Assembly: GCA_048772705.1 (NCBI GenBank)
Contig: JBLWGC010000068.1
Span: forward strand, 1-20,017
Direction of reading: 5' to 3'
Length of the DNA stretch: 20,017 bases
Origin: Leidyana gryllorum EB-2025a
Lineage: Eukaryota > Apicomplexa
Shown: positions 1 through 6,037 of the stretch, piece by piece
How the letters are laid out: each line of letters starts with the position of its first letter
Numbering within the stretch: the stretch's first letter is position 1
The notes under the pieces: generated by a model
What the model saw: the letters and a program-made list of their open reading frames with translations, nothing else
What the model was told of the DNA's origin: nothing
Database searches by the model: none
Translations under genes and position numbers: made by a program

Positions 1-14
1 TACGTTGTAAGAAG

Positions 15-569
15 TGTTGTAGTTCGTGTTTGCCTGATGGTCAACTTCCTATCGGGTGGCCAAATTCGACTTGGTGGAATTTCCAATCGAATTAACATCC
101 ATCTGGATACTTCCCTACATATTTGGCACTTATATAGGGGCATGTATAAGATGGTGAAAAGGCATTATTAACGAACGTAAAGCAACTGCTACTAAAGCGT
201 AAAGGCTAATGCACCCTAGTGGTCTGAACTCTCTGCGACAGTGTAACTGTGCAGACACTCGCATGAATGATCAGAGTGTGGTGTCGGGGAGAACTACCGT
301 GTGTGTCCAGCGCGAGGCTCCGCAAGAGTGCGAGCGACTGGCACATGGGTGGAGTGAGAGAGACACCAGAGTGAGAGACACACGCAAGCAAAGTTGGCTA
401 AGTCAGAGTTGGACTAGGCAAGAGGCGGCCTACGATAACTTTTGCACTTGGTACAACAAGTCGTAGTTGTATCGACAAAAGTTAGCCGGGTGCCACGTGC
501 ACGGCGGGCTGTCCCGCGCGCATCGTGGGGGCATGCTGGGATGAAGTCGCAGGTTGTCCTGACTACAAC
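15..569 (-). mobile_element. LTR-like repeat (probable solo LTR, fossil)
   Basis: Bases 15 to about 467 match, in inverted orientation, the well-bounded solo LTR at 3678-4278. The left edge begins TGTTGTAG at base 15, the same end sequence as that element. Bases 1-14 also occur at 18219-18232 without the element, which supports the left boundary. A TATA box (TATATAAG on the minus strand, 129-136) sits about 115 bases from the left edge, as in the other copy. The right edge is uncertain: a CTACAACG end abuts the Leu gene near 569, and no matching target duplication was found. Seen: similarity, TATA, left edge. Inferred: LTR retroelement origin. Confidence 0.6.
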
Positions 570-572
570 GCC

Positions 573-652
573 TGACAAGAGTGGGATTCGAACCCACGCC
601 CTTTCGGACTGCGGCCTGAACACAGCGCCTTGGACCACTCGGCCATCTTGCC
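573..652 (-). tRNA. tRNA-Leu(CAG)
   Basis: An 80-nt class II tRNA with acceptor GGCAAGA/TCTTGTC and discriminator A. The anticodon arm is CTGTG-TTCAGGC-CGCAG, so the anticodon is CAG; sister copies carry AAG. The A box (GGCCGAGTGG), the T-arm GTGGG/CCCAC and a TTCGAAT loop are intact. It lies divergently from an Asp copy 95 bases away, an arrangement repeated four more times here. It looks functional, but no T4 terminator follows closely. Confidence 0.9.
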
Positions 653-746
653 GAAATGTTGTTGGCTCGCCGCCCCACGCGTTTTCTATCCGTGGAATCT
701 CAAAATGGAAGAACTTCTGGGGTTGGAGGCCGGCGTATCCAGAGCG

Positions 747-817
747 TCCGAGATAGTATAGCGGTTAGGATTTCCGCCTATCACGCGGAAGACCAGGGTC
801 GATTCCCGGTCTCGGAG
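747..817 (+). pseudogene. tRNA-Asp-derived, anticodon ATC
   Basis: The body matches the intact tRNA-Asp genes (5184, 12363) with acceptor TCCGAGA/TCTCGGA, but the anticodon loop is CTATCAC (ATC instead of GTC) and one T is missing from the T-loop, spoiling the B box. The fragment at 5767 carries the same two changes, so both come from one damaged ancestor. A TTTTT run follows about 10 bases downstream. Confidence 0.75.
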
Positions 818-909
818 CACAGTTCGTTTTTCCGCTTCAAATTTTGCAGCCCTCTCAGGTCGTTATCGAGACTCGAGAGACCAGCCAGAAAAGCTTGAGC
901 TCGTGAGCA

Positions 910-981
910 AGCCTTCTGCCGGAATCGAACCGGCGACCTTTCGCTTACTAAGCGAATGCTCTGCCCCTAAGCTAAGAAGGC
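910..981 (-). tRNA. tRNA-Thr(AGT)
   Basis: A 72-nt gene with perfect acceptor GCCTTCT/AGAAGGC and discriminator T. The anticodon arm TTCGC-TTAGTAA-GCGAA gives AGT. The T-arm is GCCGG-TTCGATT-CCGGC. It is followed about 18 bases downstream by TTTT on the sense strand, one of few genes here with a plausible Pol III stop. It is paired with tRNA-Glu 69 bases upstream, a pair repeated three more times. Confidence 0.93.
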
Positions 982-1049
982 AATCCAAGCCGAAGATCAC
1001 GAATCAGTTACTATTGACGGGGATTACTGGAGCACTTTGCTCGAGTAAC

Positions 1050-1122
1050 TTCCACTGCCGGGACTTGAACCCGGATCGTGCGGGTGAAAGCGGCATATCC
1101 TAGCCACTTAGACTACAGTGGA
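1050..1122 (-). tRNA. tRNA-Glu(TTC)
   Basis: A 73-nt gene, acceptor TCCACTG/CAGTGGA, discriminator A, T-arm CCGGG-TTCAAGT-CCCGG. The loop CTTTCAC gives anticodon TTC. The anticodon stem TGCCG/CCGCA has one C-C mismatch that the sister copies (TGCGG) lack, so it may fold less well. No T4 run follows. Confidence 0.85.
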
Positions 1123-1151
1123 CAAGCTCCCGAGATGACCAAAGCTTGTCT

Positions 1152-1192
1152 ATGGTGCGGTGGCCTAATGGATATGGCCATCCGCATCATAG
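1152..1192 (+). pseudogene. tRNA-Arg fragment with internal deletion
   Basis: The 5' third of the Arg body (GGTGCGG, then the A box GGCCTAATGG) is joined directly to the 3' acceptor end CCGCATCA, with the anticodon and T arms missing. The parent type is that at 17381 and 19755. Confidence 0.65.
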
Positions 1193-1276
1193 CCTCGCAC
1201 GCGGAAGACGTTCCGTTTCGACCGAGGCAAGCTTGCTAGCTGTATGGGGGCCACTGCTGCGCATGTCGAATTGAAG

Positions 1277-1339
1277 TGCTCGTGAAATAATTTTCCTCCA
1301 CTTGGAGGAAGTGCTCAATTCGATTCCCGAACAGTCCTT
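1277..1339 (+). pseudogene. tRNA-Pro relic
   Basis: The 3' part resembles tRNA-Pro (ATTCGATTCCCGAACAG in place of the normal GTTCGATTCCCAGAACAG), with a rearranged anticodon arm and no acceptor 5' strand. A second relic in a matching flank is at 17755-17816. Confidence 0.45.
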
Positions 1340-1438
1340 TTTTAGTAGGGTGCAGACCGCCCTACCGAAGTGGGCTAACGAGGTGGCTGTATTGGTTCTG
1401 AAGGCAACTTGTCCCGTCGGGTCAACCGACGACCAAGA

Positions 1439-1509
1439 GGGCTGTTCTGGGAATCGAACCCAGGAATTCTCCACCCAAAGGAAGAATCATACCACTAGAC
1501 CAAATAGCC
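1439..1509 (-). tRNA. tRNA-Pro(TGG), slightly damaged
   Basis: The loop TTTGGGT gives anticodon TGG. T-arm CTGGG-TTCGATT-CCCAG and A box are intact. The acceptor GGCTATT/AACAGCC has one A-C mismatch, and the anticodon stem CTTCC/GGAGA is weak; one base is missing near the variable loop compared with the 72-nt copy at 18827. It is the outer gene of the large inverted repeat; its partner is 9613-9680. Confidence 0.7.
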
Positions 1510-1589
1510 GAATGGGAAGGGGGATACAACCGGCTACGTACAGCCGTAAACTCGAAGTGATGGCTAATTCGTCCTGAAATGAGTACCGT

Positions 1590-1633
1590 TGCGCAGAATG
1601 GGGCCCGCACCCATGCAGACTTGCGCCTACCAG
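1590..1633 (-). pseudogene. tRNA-Leu(CAA) 3' half
   Basis: It matches the 3' half of the full tRNA-Leu(CAA) at 11490-11573 (variable arm GGTAGGCGCAAGTCTGCATGG and TTCTGCGCA end), with a changed T-loop. It stops at the anticodon stem. The inverted copy is at 9488-9531. Confidence 0.65.
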
Positions 1634-1648
1634 TATGTGGCAAGATGC

Positions 1649-1690
1649 CCTAGTGGGTAAGGCGCTATTTTCAGACCCCACTCACATGGT
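1649..1690 (+). pseudogene. tRNA-Leu 5' half, opposite orientation
   Basis: It begins GGCAAGATGCCCTAGTGGG, the 5' half of the GGCAAGA Leu body, through a TTCAGAC anticodon loop, then diverges. It lies back to back with the Leu(CAA) 3' half. The copy is at 9441-9483. Confidence 0.6.
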
Positions 1691-1768
1691 CGTGAGTATC
1701 TTTCTCCCGCCTTGAAAGGGCACTGGCTACCCGCAGAAACCCCAGACTACTTTTTTCGACGCTGCATT

Positions 1769-1849
1769 GCGAGAATGCCCGAGAGGTTAAGGGGGTGGCC
1801 TTAAGATCCACTGGTTAATTCCGCGTGGGTTCGAACCCCACTTCTCGCA
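1769..1849 (+). tRNA. tRNA-Leu(TAA)
   Basis: An 81-nt class II tRNA with perfect acceptor GCGAGAA/TTCTCGC, discriminator A, and T-arm GTGGG-TTCGAAC-CCCAC. The loop CTTAAGA gives TAA. The last anticodon-stem pair is C-T (GTGGC/TCCAC) where the family normally has A-T. An identical gene lies in the inverted arm (9273-9353). Confidence 0.85.
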
Positions 1850-2009
1850 TAAGGGGAGGGGAATGGAACGGTCGACTACCCGCCGCAGTCAGATGCTGTA
1901 CCAAGTGAGCGAACGCCTGTCGTGTAACCCTTGGACATCGAGGTTTGCTCCCGAACCGCACCTTTTGAGTGAGCACCAAACGAAGTCTAAAGCGGAACGA
2001 GCTGTGCTG

Positions 2010-2075
2010 TAAGACCGGCAGTCGAACCCAGGTCTTCCGCGTGACGCGCGAAAATACTAAGGACTCCGGTCGACC
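2010..2075 (-). pseudogene. tRNA-Asp relic
   Basis: The central part of an Asp body is kept (GTATTTTCG..., GTCACGCGGAAGACC and GGGTTCGA), with both acceptor strands lost or changed. The same relic is at 9055-9099 in the inverted arm. Confidence 0.5.
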
Positions 2076-2132
2076 TGCCCAATGACTTGCATGACTCCAC
2101 CCTGAGGCAAATAGAGTGTAACGAGTTTCCTT

Positions 2133-2205
2133 GTCGTCCTAGCTCAGTCGGTGGAGCGCGAGCCTCTTAATCTTGCAGTCGCAGAGTGAAGTCCCGTGGG
2201 CGGTG
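2133..2205 (+). pseudogene. tRNA-Lys pseudogene
   Basis: Collinear with the intact tRNA-Lys genes (4387, 19263) over 73 nt, with a CTCTTAA loop (CTT), but the anticodon stem and T-arm carry many changes and the B box is lost. It pairs convergently with the Glu pseudogene that follows. Mirror copy: 8906-8978. Confidence 0.75.
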
Positions 2206-2266
2206 CGGACGAGTGGGCCGGGGAGTAAGAATGCAGTATGTTGCCTACAAGCACACCCAGCTGCAT

Positions 2267-2339
2267 TTGCGCTGCCGAGACTCGAACCGGGATGGTGCGG
2301 GTTGGCGCCGCATATACTAGCCACCGAGACCATAGTGGA
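2267..2339 (-). pseudogene. tRNA-Glu pseudogene
   Basis: Aligned end to end with intact tRNA-Glu copies but with changes in acceptor (TGCGCTG on the plus strand), anticodon loop (CGCCAAC) and D-arm. Mirror copy: 8772-8844. Confidence 0.7.
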
Positions 2340-2456
2340 CACGTCACGAAAGTTGCACGGACGAATGGGGGCAGAAAAGGCCTGAGAATTTTGCAACCCC
2401 CTCAGGTCGTCATCGAGACCGAGAGACCAGCCCGAAAAGCTTAAGCTTGTGAGCAA

Positions 2457-2528
2457 AGCCTTCTGCCGAAATCGAACCGGCGACCCATCGCTTACTAAGC
2501 GAATGCTCTGCCCCTAAGCTAAAAAGGC
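2457..2528 (-). tRNA. tRNA-Thr(AGT), mildly diverged
   Basis: A 72-nt gene with loop TTAGTAA (AGT). Compared with 910-981 it has a T-G wobble in the acceptor (GCCTTTT), one T-T mismatch at the outer anticodon pair and a G-T in the T-stem. It still folds. AAAA at 2435-2438 gives a sense-strand TTTT about 18 bases downstream. Confidence 0.75.
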
Positions 2529-2594
2529 ACTCCCTGTCTCGATCCATATGAGGGTTTGATGCTGGGCATAGCATCATTTCCACCACAGAATTCA

Positions 2595-2635
2595 ACTGGG
2601 CCTGGGCCGCGCTGGTGCAGATCCAGCAGTTGTCG
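2595..2635 (+). pseudogene. tRNA-Ser 3' half
   Basis: The 3' half of the Ser body found at 3101 and 13263: variable arm ACTGGGCCTGGG, then GCTGG...CCAGC T-arm and AGTTGTCG end. The anticodon side is missing. Confidence 0.7.
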
Positions 2636-2681
2636 TGCGATATGATTGGAGGGGTCAGACACCAACTTACGCATAAATTCC

Positions 2682-2715
2682 GGTCTACCCCCCTTCCCCA
2701 CTCGGGCAAGTTGGC
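2682..2715 (-). pseudogene. tRNA-Ser 5' half, opposite orientation
   Basis: The 5' half of the same Ser body (GGCAACT-like start, then TTGCCCGAGTGG and GGGGGTAGA) on the other strand, 46 bases from the 3' half. The two halves meet at their anticodon sides. Confidence 0.65.
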
Positions 2716-2791
2716 TACTGTCGATTTCGCCATGCGGCGAGGAGTGGGGGAATCCAGCATCCGGCTCGGTGCCATCTCTCGTGGCAGAAGT

Positions 2792-2865
2792 GGTCGCGTA
2801 GCTCGGTCGGCTAGAGCGTGAGCCTAATAAGCTCAACGTCCCCGGTTCGAGCCCGGGCGTGACCA
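2792..2865 (+). tRNA. tRNA-Ile(AAT)
   Basis: A 74-nt gene with acceptor GGTCGCG/CGTGACC (one G-T wobble), discriminator A, and anticodon arm TGAGC-CTAATAA-GCTCA giving AAT. The T-arm CCCGG-TTCGAGC-CCGGG is perfect. A truncated copy is at 15131-15180. Confidence 0.93.
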
Positions 2866-2965
2866 AGTGAGTGGATCTTCGATAAAGAGTCGCCCTGCAC
2901 TCGAGCAACCCTCAACATTCTGCGACCAATACGAAAGGTACGTGTTATAAAGTCCTCACTTCCCT

Positions 2966-3030
2966 GCCGCGCCAGCTCTGTCGGTAGAGCGCAAAACTTT
3001 CAATGGAGAGACCGCGGGTTCGGGCAGCGC
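2966..3030 (+). pseudogene. tRNA-Lys-derived relic
   Basis: The 5' half resembles tRNA-Lys (GCCGC..., TCGGTAGAGCGCAA), and the 3' half is rearranged and short. Related relics at 13129 and 15281 each lie 133-134 bases before a tRNA-Ser, as here, so relic and Ser were copied together. Confidence 0.55.
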
Positions 3031-3100
3031 CAGCAGTCCGAGTCAAGCTTGCTGAACCGTATGTGAAGCCACTGGCCGCTAAATGCCGAGTTCGACAGGT

Positions 3101-3182
3101 GGCAACTTGCCCGAGTGTTCAAGGGGGTAGACTAGAAATCTACTGGGCCTGGCCCGCGCTGGTTCAAATCCAGCAGTTGTCG
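3101..3182 (+). tRNA. tRNA-Ser(AGA)
   Basis: An 82-nt class II tRNA with acceptor GGCAACT/AGTTGTC (one G-T), discriminator G as expected for Ser, anticodon arm GTAGA-CTAGAAA-TCTAC (AGA), a paired variable arm and T-arm GCTGG-TTCAAAT-CCAGC. It looks functional. Confidence 0.92.
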
Positions 3183-3263
3183 TGCGATGTGATTGAAGGG
3201 TCAGACACCAACTGACCCGTGAAACCCTGGAATGTGGCAAAACCAACCATGGATTATCTCCTC

Positions 3264-3334
3264 TGCATCTGCCGGGAATCGAACCCGGGTCGTCTCGATA
3301 GCAACGAGACATTCTACCACTAGACCACAGATGC
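3264..3334 (-). tRNA. tRNA with Gly body and GCT anticodon
   Basis: A 71-nt gene with perfect acceptor GCATCTG/CAGATGC, discriminator A, a Gly-like D-arm and T-arm CCGGG-TTCGATT-CCCGG. The anticodon arm TCTCG-TTGCTAT-CGAGA is perfectly paired, but reads GCT, a Ser anticodon. Its duplicate at 15571 reads ACC. Both are one step from GCC, so the ancestor was probably tRNA-Gly(GCC). Charging cannot be told from sequence alone. Confidence 0.8.
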
Positions 3335-3388
3335 CTGACACGTCCATCGCTCACCACAAAGTAATGAGTCTGGAGCGGGGATGGTCTT

Positions 3389-3454
3389 GGGCCGATGGCG
3401 CAACGCGTCTGACTCCAGATCAGAAGGTTGGGTTTTCGAATCACTCTGGGCTCA
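3389..3454 (+). pseudogene. tRNA-Trp(CCA), D-arm shortened
   Basis: The anticodon arm TCTGA-CTCCAGA-TCAGA gives CCA. It is 66 nt, four bases shorter than the copy at 15697 because TAGC is missing from the D-arm, and the acceptor has a G-G mismatch. A TTTTT run lies about 16 bases downstream. It is probably inactive while the second copy may work. Confidence 0.75.
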
Positions 3455-3490
3455 ATCAGACCCTTTCTTTTTCCCGTGTGAGGCGCAACC

Positions 3491-3570
3491 TGAAAAGAGT
3501 GGGATTTGGACCCACGTCCTCTCGGAGTGCGACTTGCATACAGCGCCTTAGACCCCTCAGCCATCTTACC
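3491..3570 (-). pseudogene. tRNA-Leu-derived pseudogene
   Basis: An 80-nt Leu body with a good T-stem, but acceptor GGTAAGA/TCTTTTC has a T-T pair, the anticodon stem CTGTA/CGCAC has two mismatches, and the loop TGCAAGT has G at position 33 instead of the invariant T. The duplicate at 15804-15883 appears identical. Confidence 0.75.
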
Positions 3571-3677
3571 AGCTCGGTTTCTGTCCCGCCACTTCAATTG
3601 TTCCCTGTCTGTTTGAAGCTAGAGAATGGATAGGCTGGGCTCTAAGGTTGGGGGTCAGGCGCCTCCGACATGGTATC

Positions 3678-4278
3678 TGTTGTAACCCCAAGTCGCTACT
3701 CGAGGGGAACGAGGCCCAGTTCTCATCTCTGCATACTTTCGACCACAAGTCAGACTTAGAACCCAGTTAGTATTTTTGCCGACAAGTCTACCACGAATAT
3801 GTCGCACACGACGGCGCAAAACAAGAACTACGACTTGTTCTACCAAGTGCAAAAGTTATCTTAGGCCGCCTCTTGCCTAGTCCAAATCTGACTTAGCCAA
3901 CTTTGCTCGCGTGTGTCTCTCACTCTGGTGTCTCTCTCACTCCACCCATGTGCCAGTCGCTCGCACTCTTGCGGAGCCTCGCGCCGGACACACACGGTAG
4001 TTCTCCCCGATACCACACTCTGATCATTCATGCGAGTGTCTGCACAGTTACACTGTCACAGAGAGTTCAGACCACTAGGGTGCATTAGCCTTTACGCTTC
4101 AGTAGTAGTTGCTTTACGTTCGTTAATAATGCCTTTTCACCATCTTATACATGCCCCTATATAAGTGCCAAATATGTAGGGAAGTATCCAGATGGATGTT
4201 AATTCGATTGGAAATTTCACCGAGTCGAATTTGGCAACCCGATAGGAAGTTGATTATCGGCAAATACGAACTACAACA
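3678..4278 (+). mobile_element. Solo LTR with 5-bp target duplication (fossil)
   Basis: A 601-base insertion with inverted ends TGTTGTA...TACAACA, flanked by the duplicated target GTATC (3673-3677 and 4279-4283). The duplicate region near 15984-15991 keeps a single GTATC and no insertion, giving the empty site. TG...CA ends with a 5-base duplication are typical of LTR retroelements; no internal coding region is present, so this is a solo LTR. A TATA box (4158-4165) leaves about 110 bases to the 3' end. It inserted after the segmental duplication, so it is comparatively young. Confidence 0.85.
4158..4165 (+). promoter_or_regulatory. TATA box of the LTR
   Basis: TATATAAG lies inside a 46-base block that is identical in all three LTR-like copies (minus-strand positions 94-139 and 6386-6431), as expected of a core promoter. 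Confidence 0.55.
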
Positions 4279-4386
4279 GTATCAAAGAGTAGTCCCGCCT
4301 GTCACGCGAACGACCTGTGGGTACCAGCTCTGAGAGCGGAGCCACTTCAAATGTCAGGCTATCGGGTTTTGTGTCCTTGCTTTCCT

Positions 4387-4459
4387 GCCGCCCTAGCTCA
4401 GTCGGTAGAGCGCAAGACTCTTAATCTTGCAGTCGCGGGTTCGAGCCCCGCGGGCGGTG
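4387..4459 (+). tRNA. tRNA-Lys(CTT)
   Basis: A 73-nt gene with acceptor GCCGCCC/GGGCGGT, discriminator G, anticodon arm CAAGA-CTCTTAA-TCTTG (CTT), and T-arm GCGGG-TTCGAGC-CCCGC. All arms pair. It converges on a Glu gene whose 3' end is 60 bases away, the pair that recurs seven times. Confidence 0.94.
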
Positions 4460-4519
4460 TGGATCTATCTCCGTTGGAGTAAGAATGGAACTGTTACCTA
4501 CAAGCTCACTCAGCTGCAT

Positions 4520-4592
4520 TTCCACAGCCGGGACTTGAACCCGGATCGTACGGGTGGGAGCCGCATATCCTAGCCACTCACACTACAGTGGA
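4520..4592 (-). tRNA. tRNA-Glu body with CCC anticodon
   Basis: A Glu body with T-arm CCGGG-TTCAAGT-CCCGG intact, but the loop is CTCCCAC, so the anticodon is CCC (Gly) where sisters have CTC. The acceptor has one T-T mismatch and the anticodon stem one weak pair. Its duplicate at 16228 has TTC. Either a decaying copy or a mischarging variant. Confidence 0.75.
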
Positions 4593-4732
4593 CAACCTCC
4601 TCAGCTGCAGCTTTAGCGAGAGCCGTATCCTCTTGACAAGACGTGGTCTGGTGAACCTACAACAAAGGGGTTGCAGAATCCTGCGGTAGAAAGCGGAGGG
4701 TCTCTAAACTGACCTCTGAAACATTGCAAATG

Positions 4733-4805
4733 GGTCCTGTAGCTCAGTCGGCAAAGCGTGTAGCTGTTCACCACAAAGTCCGAGTTTCGAAGCCTAGCAG
4801 TACCG
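4733..4805 (+). pseudogene. tRNA-Asn(GTT) pseudogene
   Basis: Aligned over 73 nt with intact tRNA-Asn (7045, 19561). The loop CTGTTCA keeps GTT, but the anticodon stem has a mismatch, the D-arm is changed (GCAAAGCG), and the T-arm no longer pairs well. The copy at 11877 shares most changes. Confidence 0.75.
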
Positions 4806-4881
4806 GGAGCCGCGATACCCGACTCTCTCTTAGAGCTGCAACTCTGTATTTAACGACCAGCAGGTGCCGCCCTACTGAGTT

Positions 4882-4954
4882 TGGACGACCTGGGTATCGA
4901 TCCCAGTACCTCTCGCATGCAAAGCGAGCGCTCTACCATCTGAGCTAGCCGCCC
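4882..4954 (-). tRNA. tRNA-Ala(TGC)
   Basis: A 73-nt gene with acceptor GGGCGGC/GTCGTCC, discriminator A, anticodon arm CTCGC-TTTGCAT-GCGAG (TGC), and T-arm CTGGG-ATCGATA-CCCAG. The A-starting T-loop is shared by all Ala copies here, so it is a family trait. The acceptor has two G-T wobbles; the G3:U70 pair is the classic Ala identity element. Confidence 0.93.
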
Positions 4955-5014
4955 ATCCGCACTACACGGAAGACCTATTGCATCCAGAAACTGACCGAGT
5001 GCCGATACAACGGC

Positions 5015-5086
5015 TGACAAGAGTGGGATTCGAACCCATGCCCTTTCGGACTGCGGCCGCGCCTTAGACCACTCGGCCATCTTGCC
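5015..5086 (-). pseudogene. tRNA-Leu lacking its anticodon
   Basis: Nearly identical to tRNA-Leu(AAG) at 12189 and 18027 except for a clean 8-base deletion (plus-strand TTAACACA) that removes the anticodon and part of the stem. Acceptor, A box and T-arm are intact, so it might still be transcribed. Confidence 0.85.
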
Positions 5087-5183
5087 GGAGTGTTTGTGGC
5101 TCGCCGCTCTACACATTTTCCGTCCGTAGAATCTCGAAACTGGTAAGACGTCTGAGGCTGAAGGCCGGCGTAGTTTGCGAGCG

Positions 5184-5255
5184 TCCGAGATAGTATAGTG
5201 GTTAGTATTTCCGCCTGTCACGCGGAAGACCCGGGTTCGATTCCCGGTCTCGGAG
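5184..5255 (+). tRNA. tRNA-Asp(GTC)
   Basis: A 72-nt gene with perfect acceptor TCCGAGA/TCTCGGA, discriminator G, anticodon arm TCCGC-CTGTCAC-GCGGA (GTC), and T-arm CCGGG-TTCGATT-CCCGG. Same as 12363-12434. Confidence 0.95.
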
Positions 5256-5311
5256 CACACAGTTGATTTCGCTTAAGATTCCCCCTTTGGTTCCCGCTGA
5301 ATGTTGCGAGC

Positions 5312-5384
5312 TACAGCCACCGAGGATCGAACTCGGGACCTTCTGCGTGTGAAGCAGACGTCGTGACCACTAGACCATGGCTGC
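5312..5384 (-). tRNA. tRNA-Val(CAC)
   Basis: A 73-nt gene with acceptor GCAGCCA/TGGCTGT, discriminator A, and anticodon arm TCTGC-TTCACAC-GCAGA (CAC). T-arm CCGAG-TTCGATC-CTCGG pairs fully. It lies in the Asn-Ala-Leu-Asp-Val-Gln module; an inverted copy is at 5639. Confidence 0.93.
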
Positions 5385-5447
5385 AGCGAAGGACCCGCAG
5401 ACCAAGAGAAGTGGCGAGGTTTTACGAAGTAGTGAGGACTAGTTTTG

Positions 5448-5519
5448 AGGTCGCGCCGGGAATCAATCCCAGGTCGGGGGATTCAGAGTCTCCAGTTCTA
5501 ACCACTACACCACGCAACC
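5448..5519 (-). tRNA. tRNA-Gln(CTG)
   Basis: The loop CTCTGAA gives CTG; acceptor GGTTGCG/CGCGACC pairs with one T-G wobble. The anticodon stem GGAGA/TCCCC has one A-C mismatch and the T-loop reads TTGATTC-like rather than TTCGATT, so activity is uncertain. It supplies the uninterrupted form of the Gln gene split at 13964. Confidence 0.78.
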
Positions 5520-5638
5520 CATTCAGTCCTTCCCAAAAAGGAGTTGGTAGAGCCATCGGACTAGCGCTCCTTCAAGTAGGTCATCAGGTTACGTGTTTCC
5601 AGAGACACACGCCTTTTTTCCCAATCCGCAAGCTCCGT

Positions 5639-5711
5639 GCAGTCATGGTCTAGTGGTCACGACGTCTGCTTCACACGCAGAAGTTCCCGAGTTTGATCCT
5701 CGGTGGCTGTA
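5639..5711 (+). tRNA. tRNA-Val(CAC)
   Basis: A 73-nt gene with acceptor GCAGTCA/TGGCTGT (wobbles only) and an intact anticodon arm giving CAC. The T-loop is TTTGATC, so conserved C56 is T, which weakens the B box. It faces the other way from 5312 and heads an inverted Val-Asp-Leu-Ala module. Confidence 0.85.
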
Positions 5712-5766
5712 GCTCGCAACTCTCAGCGAGAACCAAAGGAAACAATCCTAAGCGCAACCAAGTGTG

Positions 5767-5816
5767 CTCCGAGACCGGGAATCGACCCTGGTCTTCCGCG
5801 TGATAAGCGGAAATAC
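5767..5816 (-). pseudogene. tRNA-Asp 3' fragment (ATC)
   Basis: Anticodon arm (loop TTATCAC), T-arm and 3' acceptor strand only; the 5' acceptor and D-arm are deleted, with the usual Asp upstream flank joined at the anticodon arm. It shares the ATC anticodon and T-loop deletion of 747-817. Confidence 0.75.
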
Positions 5817-5897
5817 ACGCCGGCCTCCAATCCCAGCAGTCTTTATATTTTGACTCACGAACAGAAAACGTGTAAAGCGGCGAGCCAAGAGCACTCC

Positions 5898-5977
5898 GGC
5901 AAGATGGCCGAGTGGTCTAAGGCGCTGTGTTAAGGCCGCAGTCCGAAAGGGCGTGGGTTCGAATCTCACTCTTGTCA
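5898..5977 (+). tRNA. tRNA-Leu(AAG)
   Basis: An 80-nt gene with acceptor GGCAAGA/TCTTGTC and anticodon arm CTGTG-TTAAGGC-CGCAG (AAG). The T-stem has one G-T (GTGGG/CTCAC). A box and discriminator A are present. Confidence 0.93.
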
Positions 5978-6037
5978 ACCGTTGTATTGTCATCCGGTCA
6001 GCTACTCAATGCAATAGCTCTTCCATGTTGTGCCTCT

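Larger units (their letters stand above)
1439..2528. repeat. Inverted repeat A, left arm (partner 8586-9680)
   Basis: The order Pro(-), Leu 3' half(-), Leu 5' half(+), Leu(TAA)(+), Asp relic(-), Lys(+), Glu(-), Thr(-) is found in reverse order and strand at 8586-9680, including the spacers. The decayed genes share the same changes in both arms, so they decayed before the duplication. Confidence 0.85.
3101..4592. repeat. Direct segmental duplication, copy 1 (copy 2 at 15414-16300)
   Basis: Ser(+), Gly(-), Trp(+), Leu(-), Lys(+), Glu(-) and their spacers are repeated in the same order and orientation at 15414-16300. Similarity extends left through the Lys relic to the Ile 3' end (2850 versus 15165). 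Copy 1 alone carries the 601-base LTR. Confidence 0.9.

Noticed and set aside
3079-3597. Long minus-strand frame of 172 codons
   Set aside because: It crosses tRNA-Ser, Gly, Trp and Leu sequences; the peptide is a shadow of tRNA genes and recurs wherever those genes recur.
15-4278. A 4.3-kb DNA transposon bounded by terminal inverted repeats
   Set aside because: The long inverted match between the left end and 3840-4278 comes from two LTR copies in opposite orientation; the second has its own target duplication on both sides, so it is a separate insertion.
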